Both the position numbers and the translations under genes were made by a program. Source: Amylostereum areolatum (Eukaryota; Basidiomycota; Agaricomycetes; Russulales; Stereaceae). From it: 64,000 nucleotides of DNA. The notes beneath the pieces are model-generated. The model was not told where the DNA came from. It was given only the letters and a program-made list of their open reading frames with translations, and made no database searches. The first letter of the stretch is position 1; each line of letters begins with the position of its first letter. Where the stretch lies: positions 1 to 64,000 of the forward strand of contig SAXG01000047.1 in NCBI GenBank assembly GCA_012932865.1, read 5' to 3'. Shown here one piece after another: positions 57,407 through 64,000 of this stretch.

Positions 57407-57879
57407 CAGAGGTGTGCTCTCTGTGTCTCATATGTTCCTCTCAGTACTCACCCCCCATACAGGACTATGCCTCAACCCGGCTCTCCCTCTGTCCCTCCCT
57501 TCCCCATCCTCTGGTGCGCGTTGAAGCCTGCGGATGAGTCTCGCCCAGGCACTGGCGCGGCGGACGCGTGCACTCTTTCAGCCTTTCTACCAACTACACT
57601 GGCACCCCACGGTCAAATTGAAGCCCCCAAGCGGCTGCTGGTTCATGAGGGTATATTAGCGAAGGTGAACAGCATGTACATGTATTATAGAACCATTGTA
57701 TCTCCGCTGCGTACTGTACATGAGCCCCCCGACGCCATCTCCAGCGGAGGGACGCGGCGCAAGCGAGTTGCATTGTGCTCGCAGCGACGGCGTGGCCGTG
57801 CCTCCCGATGCATGGTCTGGCATGGCAGGTTTGACTGGTGCTGAGAATAAGCGCCCATGTTCAGCCGACTTTGCTGATG

Positions 57880-58260
57880 TGGTGACGCTCATTTGACCTC
57901 TGGATTGATTACTCTAGAACGCCTCATGTCGTATTGCTTCCTCCACCGGCTGCGCACCTAACCCGAATGGAGCCCTTCGGGTAAGTTGTGTACTTTTGAA
58001 CGTGAAGCCGATCAGCAGAATCATCTCCGTGAGAAGGGCCATCCACATTACATATGCCGAACAGGCGGGGGCGAGGGTGCGTGTTCGACCCATCGACAGG
58101 ATACCCGTTCTCACCTTCATACTCACTGATAGTTGTTGCAGTATAAAACCACCTATTAGGAATCGTGTACGTCCGACAGTGGTGCTGGACGGTCGGACGT
58201 TCTCGTGCAAGTACTCTACTACACACCGACGTAAGTACCAAGGTGCCAGTTGCCACGATC
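57880..58260 (-). pseudogene. Remnant of a membrane-protein gene beside the transposon
   Basis: Minus-strand sequence immediately outside the right copy encodes a hydrophobic piece (SAYVMWMALLTEMILLIGFTF) followed by a short polar tail and a stop at 57914. This looks like one or two helices of a fungal multi-pass membrane protein (DUF6533-like by impression). No complete gene can be built, and the region abuts the transposon end at 57879. It may be a gene broken by the insertion or an older relic. Confidence 0.35.
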
Positions 58261-58735
58261 CTCGCTCGGAAGTCTACTTACGCTGACGGCTTCGCACATT
58301 GCACTGCACTGCGCAGCTTTCATCCCGACCCGTAAGAAGACCTTTCCGCATTGGCACAGAAAACTCCCACCAAAAACGCGGACGGCATAACCACCCCGAC
58401 CGCCACCGCGTCCCACGCCCGGAGCGCATCTCCCTCGTGCGCCCACCGTCTTCGTCTTTCTGCATATCCCCCTAAGCATCGTTCGCCGTCCAAAACTGGC
58501 CCACGCGTCGACGCACAAGCCGCCTCGACCATCAGACAACCCGTTGTTCCTGTGCTGCCCGACATCGACACCGTCGTCCAGCCCACCGCCGAAGCGCTCA
58601 CGAAGTCCAATGACGTCCTGGGCTTGACGTACGTGCGTATCTTCGCCTCCCCCTCCCCTGGGCATACGCTGATCGCGATGCGGTGCAGCGCGCGCCCAGC
58701 CCACAGTGGTATGCACATATCGCAACTGCAAGACT
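58261..58735. other. Intergenic region upstream of the cytochrome b561 gene
   Basis: About 475 bases; the long minus-strand open frame across it is a GC-bias shadow. No gene accepted. Confidence 0.4.
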
Positions 58736-58741
58736 TATATA
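58736..58741 (+). promoter_or_regulatory. TATA box of the cytochrome b561 gene
   Basis: TATATA about 86 bases before the ATG at 58827. Confidence 0.45.
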
Positions 58742-58826
58742 CAGGCCGTTCTGGCGCAGCATATTCCCGTCTCTCACCCCACCTCGAGCCTTCCCTTCGT
58801 CGAAGGTACCCCCCGAAGCACACACC

Positions 58827-59687
58827 ATGTCGACGCCGTCCTTCCCCGGCTTCAGCCCCGGCCCCCTCACCGCCCCCGAAAGATTGGTCCGAGACCACGC
58901 CCTGCTCGCCTCCATCGCCTGGCTCGTCCTCATCCCCCTCGGCACCCTCACCGCGCGCTGGTTGCGCACGTTCACGAAACAGTCCGTCCTCCTCCCTTTC
59001 CTCTCCTCTTTTCCTGCCGCATAACCGAGCCCCCGACCGCCACAGCTGGTTCCTGCCCCACGCCGTGCTCAACTTCCTCGTTGCCGCCCCCGTTTTCTGG
59101 GCGGGTTGGGCGAAGGGGTACCGGTTCACGGACGCGGGCTTCACGGGTGGACACTGGGCCGACACACATAAGGTACTTACCGTCCTCGCGCCGTCGCCGT
59201 TTCCCGAACCCCCTTCCTGACCCCTTCGCGCCGCACGCAGAAAGTCGGCTTGGCGATGCTCGTGCTCTACTGCGTCCAGCTCGTCCTCGGCGTCTTCATC
59301 CACGCCGTCAAGCTCCCACTCCCGCTCCGCCTCTTCGGACGCGCGCCGGGCAACTACGTCCACATCGCGCTCGGCATCGCGCTCCTCGCGCTCGGCACCT
59401 TCCAGGTCCACTACGGCCTCTACACCGAGTGGGCGCAGAGCACCGGGAACCTGCACCCCGTGCCCGACGCGGCGAAGCGGGCGTGGCTGGCGCTCATCGT
59501 CGTGCGTGCCTGCGCCGGTCCTGTCTCGTTTCTCGAGGGCGAAACTGACGGGGAAACGGGGGGGTTTCTGTAGATCTTTTGGGCCCTGTACGGGCTCGGC
59601 TTTGGCTTGCTCCCGAGGCAGGTCAAGCAGGAGAGCGCGGCGCGGAAGATGGCGGAAAAGGGGGTCGTCGACGGCGGCAGTGCGTGA
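58827..59687 (+). CDS. Cytochrome b561 domain membrane protein
   Basis: Di-heme transmembrane electron-transfer protein of the b561/FRRS1 type. Four exons. Exon 1 starts MSTPSFPGFSPG and contains ALLASIAWLVLIPLGTLTAR. The next has WFLPHAVLNFLVAAPVFWAG and GHWADTHK. Exon 3 has KVGLAMLVLYCVQLVLGVFI, NYVHIALGIALLALGTFQV and HYGLYTEWAQ. The last has FWALYGLGFGLLPRQVKQES and ends DGGSA. Four or five helices and the spaced His residues (LPHAVLNF, DTHKKVG, NYVHIALG, plus HYG) fit heme ligation. There is no signal peptide and no N-terminal DOMON domain, so it is a stand-alone b561. Likely reduces ferric iron or quinones at a membrane; the substrate cannot be told. Confidence 0.85.
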
Positions 59688-60988
59688 GAAGCGCGCGGGC
59701 GACGAAACACTGCGTCGTTCAAGGCGTCGGTGGGCAGTGATGGGCACGCGGCCAGGCCGTCAGCGAATATGGCGTAGACGTGATGGGGTTTGGGAATCCG
59801 TTCGGAGGCGCGGACATTGGTCGCATTGATTCGCATAGATGGTGGCATACCCTGTCGCACGGTCGTCGTTTGTGCTTACAGGAACTGAGGGTGGCTTGCG
59901 ATGGGGTCATTCTTCAATAAATGCGCGTGCTGCTAGTGTTGCAAGCAACAATGTTCAAGTTCAAGTCGGATCTGGTCCTGTCTCGCATGTGATCCAAGTA
60001 ATTGACTCACAAATACCACTGACCTCAACAACCGGTCGCTTTCGACGCCCTTCCATATTTTCCCAGACTAGACAAGGCGAGGTCGCGCGTCCTGCTCACA
60101 CGACCGAACCAACCAAGCAAAAAAAAACGCAACTTAGGGCTAACTTAGGGACGTACAGTAAGTACACGGACGGGCGACGGGCGGAGGGGGGGGGGGCCGC
60201 GGGCAAAAAAGAAAGGCGGACGCGGGGAACGGGTGAAGCGAAGAGAGAGGAAGGGAAGAGCAAACGAGGGCGGACGGACGGACGATGCAGGGCCACTTGC
60301 GACCAGAGCCGATGGGGGGAATGCAAATGCAAGATGCGGACGGAGAGGAGGAGGAGGAGCGGCGGCGTGTGTGCGATGTGTGTGGATGCGGATGCGGATG
60401 CGGACGAACGAGGAGACGGGCGGATTATATACGATAGGATCGAGGGGGGCACTTAGGTATAGAAGTACAAACGTGGTACACGCCGAGCGGGAGCGGCCGA
60501 TGCAAGGAGAGAGAGAGAGAGGATGGAGGATGGAGGATGGGGAGATGAGGAGATGCGAGTCGAGAAGGGATGAGGAGACGGAAACGGAGAAGGATCGATG
60601 GATGCGGGTGCGGGGACGGCGCGCAGCGGGGTGCGACAGAGCAAAGCATATATGGACAGGTTGGAAGGTGGAACCGAGGCGGAGGAGGGAGAGGGCACAA
60701 GAGAAGAGACGCGCGAAAGTAAGATGAGTATGCTATCCTAGTACAACCAACAAGGCCCGCGTAAACGTAATAAACAAAAAAAGGTGAGGGGTAGAGCGTG
60801 GGGGGTGGTGTGGTGTGGTGTGGTGTGAAGCAATATGAGGAGGGCGGGGAGTGTCAAATGCGTAGAGGGGTTCAGACCGGGAGGGAAAAGAAGAAGAAAA
60901 AGACACAAGCAGGCAAGCGACGAACAACAACACCTACAGCGGGCGGCAAGCGAACAACAACAATAACAACGAGAAGTCGGAGAACGCA
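59688..60988. other. Intergenic region with purine-rich simple sequence
   Basis: About 1.3 kb between convergent gene ends. From 60180 to 60900 the plus strand is very purine-rich, with GGA/GAGA runs and a GGTGT microsatellite at about 60813-60835. This is probably the long 3' UTR and downstream region of the minus-strand regulator gene. No gene seen. Confidence 0.45.
60813..60835. repeat. GGTGT microsatellite
   Basis: Four to five tandem GGTGT units. Confidence 0.7.
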
Positions 60989-63617
60989 CTACCACCCCGC
61001 GTAGTGATAGTCGTCCGCCCAGCTCCGATTCCTCGCCAGCACCTGTCTTTTCCTCTCCGCCCGCGCCGGGTCCTCCTCGTCCCCACTCCGGCTATTCTCC
61101 CCCCTCTGACTCTGACCCGGCCTCTCCCGTCTCCTCCGCGCTCCCATGCGCATGCACCGTCGTCGTCGTCGTCGACGTCAGCGGCCTCAACCCCCCACCC
61201 AACACCCCCCCTCTCCTCCCCCCGTTCCCCAGCAAATTCGTCTTGCTCACCTGCCGCTCCCACAGCAGATTCCGCCGCAGGCTCTCGCTCAGCTCCGTCG
61301 ACAGCATCTGCCGGCGCGTCGTCCGCGGCGTCATCGGCGGCGCCGGCGCGGGCAGGTTCCACGGATGGTTGAGCGGGATCGGCGCCGTCGCCACGCTCGG
61401 CAGCACAGGACGCACCTGCAGCCTCCGACCCGCCCGCGCGGTCCGAATGGCGGCGCCGCGTCGGGTCCACGAGCGCGGCGAGTTTCTGCTGAGCGAGGCT
61501 GCGCGAGACCTGGATGCTGTCGTCCGGATTCTCGTCCTCGGTGTCCGTCTCCTCCTCCATCTCCTGGCCCTGCGGCCGTCCTTTCGGTCGGTATCCCCCG
61601 TTCGCCTGCGGTGGTGGGGGTTGGGGCTGTGGCTGTGACGGCGGCAACGAGGGCGCTCGCGCGGTGATGTTCGACACTTGGGGCAGCGCGGTCGAGGACG
61701 GGCTGGAGGTGAGCGCGGCGGGGATCGGCGGGCGCACGGGTTGGAACCCTCGCGTGACGTCCGGCGAGGAGGCGTTGCGGAGGGGATGGCCGGACGGAAG
61801 GACGTTGGGGTCCGGGTTGAGCAACGCGGAAAGCAGGCCGGACTGCGTCCGGTTCAGGTTCGAGTACGATCGCTTGGGCTGCTTGACGAACAGCTCCCGC
61901 TGCCGCTGCGCCTCGAGCGCGGCCTCGCGCAGGCGGATCTCCTCCTTGCTCGGCTCCGGCTCGTCCTCGTCGTCCGACGCCCACGAGTCGTCCTCCGTGT
62001 CCGTCGTCGTTTCGTATTCGGACGAGCTGTGCGATGGGGCAGGGCGCGCCGGGGGCGGAGCGGGCGCGATGGGAGCGGTGGTGGACGGGGCGGACGGGCG
62101 GACGGGAGACGGGAACGCGACCCGCTCGGGCGGGGCTTTTCCGCCTGGACCGCCTGCGCGCGCGTCAAGCTGCTGTCGCCCGTGGCCTTGGACCCGTCCG
62201 AGGTGACGGAACCGACGTCAAACATGGGGCGAGAGCCCTTGAGCTGCTGCTCGGTGCCTGCGGCCTTGCGCTGCACGAGCGGGTGCGAACGCTGGGCCTG
62301 GAAGCGATGCGCGGGACGGGCGGTGGTCGTCGGGTGTGCCTTGCGGTGGGCCCGTGCTGCCCGCCCGGGGCGGGAGGACGATGCTGGCCTTGGTGTGGTT
62401 GGACGCGAGGGAGCTCGGGAGGAGATCTCCGGCGTCCGAGGGGGATTTGCCGGTGCTGACGGAGCCCTGGGAGCCGTCGCGAGCCTCACGGGGCGATCGC
62501 GCGTCGCTAGAGTCGCGCTCGGGAGAAGGCGACTGGTCCTGCTGAAGGAAGAAGCGACGATCGGAGGGCTTGAGCGTTTCGTCGTTGCGTTTCGCGGGAA
62601 TGGACGGTGCGGGGGCCGCGGGCAGGAGCGCGGGAGGGGGTCCAGCGGACCTAGACGACGCGGCGGCAGCGGCAGGCGGAGGCGCGGGACAGGTTGGCAG
62701 GCGAGCGGGAGGGTGGTACGAGATGCATCTGACCCGTGGCCAGGGTCAACGAAGGCGGGGCTGCGGGGACGGGTGTTGCGGGAGGGGTAGGGATGGGGAG
62801 TGGGATTGACGACGACGACGCGAGGGAACATGGTAGACAAGGCGGCGGGATGGGGCGGGGTGGAGGGGACGATGACGGTGGGAAAGGGGGCGAGGATGAC
62901 ATCCGGCTCGGGGGTGGGGAGCGATGAGCGCTCGGGGGCGTCGACAGGCACGGATTTGAGGGGAGGCGGGAGCGGGATCGAGCCTTGGAGGGGCGACAGT
63001 CGAGGGCGGAGTGGGTCATATCGAGGATGATCTGACCGACGGAGGAGGTCGACTTTGTGCGGAGGCTGAGGGGGCGGGAATGGGAGGAGGCGGAGGAGAA
63101 GGAGAGGCGGTCGGATCGGGATGGAGAGTGGAGGGGCGGGTCTGGAGAAGATAGGGAGCGATATGAACATTGGAGCGAGGAGGAAGCACGGGCGAGCGCA
63201 CCGTCGGGGCGGGAACGGCCAGAGTCGGAAGTGGGGGATAAAGGGGCGGGGTCGGAGAGGGAGTCGGGGGAGGCGGGGTAGGAATGCGGGGAGAGCGGGG
63301 GCGATGAATGGTGCGCGGCTAGTTCCCGATACCACAACCGCCAGGAGATGTTCTCCAGCCGGCGGCCGTCTTTGAGCGACTCTTTGCATTTTGTGAACAC
63401 TGCGCGAGAAGAAAGAAGAGGCGGGGGGGAAAGGAGGAGAAAGGAAAAGGGGAAAGGGGGAAAAGGGGGTCAGCGAGCGAGAAGAGGATGAAAGGGGACG
63501 GGGGGAAGGTGTAGGATACGCACGGGTCCAAAGGCCGCTCAGGGCGTCTCCGCCGTCGAGGTCTTTGACGACGTCGACGGCGACGGAGAGAACGGGGGAG
63601 GGAAAGTGGGTGACCAT
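60989..63617 (-). CDS. GATA-like (DUF1752) and DUF3295 nutrient-regulator protein, frame interrupted
   Basis: Exon 1 starts MVTHFPSPVLSVAVDVVKDL and ends SGLW. After an intron comes TLFTKCKESLKDGRRLENIS, WRLWYREL: the fungal GATA-like/DUF1752 motif. A long proline/serine-rich region follows (with SVGQIILDM, MFDVGSVTSDGSKATG, SSEYETTTDTEDDSWASDDE, SKEEIRLREAALEAQRQREL, TQSGLLSALLNPDPNVLPSG). The C-terminal DUF3295 block is TPRTTRRQMLSTELSESLRR, NLLWERQ, and finally RNRSWADDYHYAGW-stop. At least two places change frame without a convincing intron: about 61420-61450, and a run of six G at about 61106 that creates a stop just before the conserved end. Proteins of this type are linked to nitrogen/carbon regulation in fungi; the role here is inferred. 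The end at 60989 assumes the frame is restored. Confidence 0.7.
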
Positions 63618-64000
63618 CGAGTGAGTTCTCACAGAGAGCGCGGACGAGGTTGAATGGTCAACACGGCCACGACACGGCCAGTCGCCAGTGGAGAGCCTTG
63701 ACCCGAGGGGAAGGGGAGGGGAGGGGGGTCAGAAAGGGGTCAGAAAGGGTGAAAAGCAGCGTGGTCGCCGTGGAGGACGACGAGGAAGGGTGCTTCGTCG
63801 GCCGCGGAGAGGGTTGGGTGGGCGACGACGACGAACGGGTTGGTGGTCGAGAGCAAGTTGGGAAACGGGCGTCCAAGGCGGCAGAGCGAGAAGAAGGCCC
63901 GAGTCCGTTGGGCGTGGGCCCGGCCCGATCCCCGCCGCCCCCTATAGCCGGTCCCTCCTTCGAAAATCAACCGGTCCACTTGCGGTCCACGCTCGGGTCC
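63618..64000. other. Promoter side of the GATA-like gene, window end
   Basis: About 380 bases, GC-rich and purine-rich on the plus strand. A minus-strand open frame (63740-63979) has no family resemblance. Nothing supported. Confidence 0.4.

Larger units (their letters stand above)
50431..57879 (+). mobile_element. Plavaka-like DNA transposon, right copy, both termini present
   Basis: 7449 bases. Both ends carry the 19-base terminal inverted repeat CATCAGCAAAGTCGGCTGA: 50431-50449 and, inverted, 57861-57879. Internal sequence is the mirror image of 42562-50011. Flanking bases (ACCC on the left, TGGT on the right) give no obvious target-site duplication. Genes: DUF6698-like (-) and transposase (+), head to head. 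This is the complete reference copy of the family in the window and, with intact frames, could be active. Confidence 0.9.

Noticed and set aside
42562..57879. Target-site duplications of the two transposons
   Set aside because: Bases flanking each terminal repeat were compared (CGG, ACCC, TGGT); no convincing matching pair.
42562..57879. KDZ-type transposon
   Set aside because: The motif order (YSADYPEK, CPRCL, DLLHEFELGVWK) fits Plavaka rather than KDZ; no CxC-type N-terminal domain seen.
58320..59747. 475-codon minus-strand open frame
   Set aside because: It overlies the cytochrome b561 gene on the other strand. It has low-complexity Arg/Gly/Glu composition and no motifs; a GC-bias shadow.

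Overview
This is a gene-dense, GC-rich fungal nuclear window, almost certainly from a mushroom-forming basidiomycete (Agaricomycetes). The evidence is many short introns (about 48-90 nt), Plavaka-type DNA transposons, a DUF6535 membrane protein, F-box and seven-helix membrane families typical of that class, and a GH16 laminarinase and NAD formate dehydrogenase of wood/litter-decay type. Genes were rebuilt by joining exons across frames. No transcript or database evidence was available, so exon borders are inferred from splice signals and conserved protein motifs.

Layout. 1-6 kb: 3' part of an F-box-type gene, formate dehydrogenase (-) and a MYND zinc-finger gene (+); the latter two diverge from one intergenic region. 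6.7-13.8 kb: three tandem paralogs of a multi-pass membrane protein. 14.0-18.6 kb: two secreted tandem-repeat precursors on the minus strand. One is a Kex2-type precursor in which most repeats are single 99-nt exons; the other is a RYPPD-repeat protein. 20.1-22.2 kb: galactokinase. 23.1-27.5 kb: two paralogs of an unnamed basidiomycete family flanking a DUF6535 membrane gene. 28-39 kb: four members of a Clr2-like (transcription-silencing type) family, interleaved with a Mug135-like coiled-coil gene and the mitochondrial ABC transporter ATM1. 39.4-40.9 kb: GH16 glucanase. 42.6-57.9 kb: two nearly identical 7.45-kb Plavaka-like transposons in inverted orientation around a tRNA-Phe gene. 58.8-63.6 kb: a cytochrome b561 protein and a GATA-like (DUF1752/DUF3295) regulator.

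The most unusual material is (i) the pair of secreted repeat precursors, whose repeats all end in the same aliphatic/aromatic-[FY]-x-R motif although the rest differs, (ii) a run of candidate GC-AG introns, one of which sits at the same position in two of three tandem paralogs, and (iii) the palindromic transposon pair around a tRNA gene, with one copy missing a terminal repeat. The cluster context does not name a biosynthetic pathway: no modifying enzyme of the UstY type is present beside the peptide precursors.
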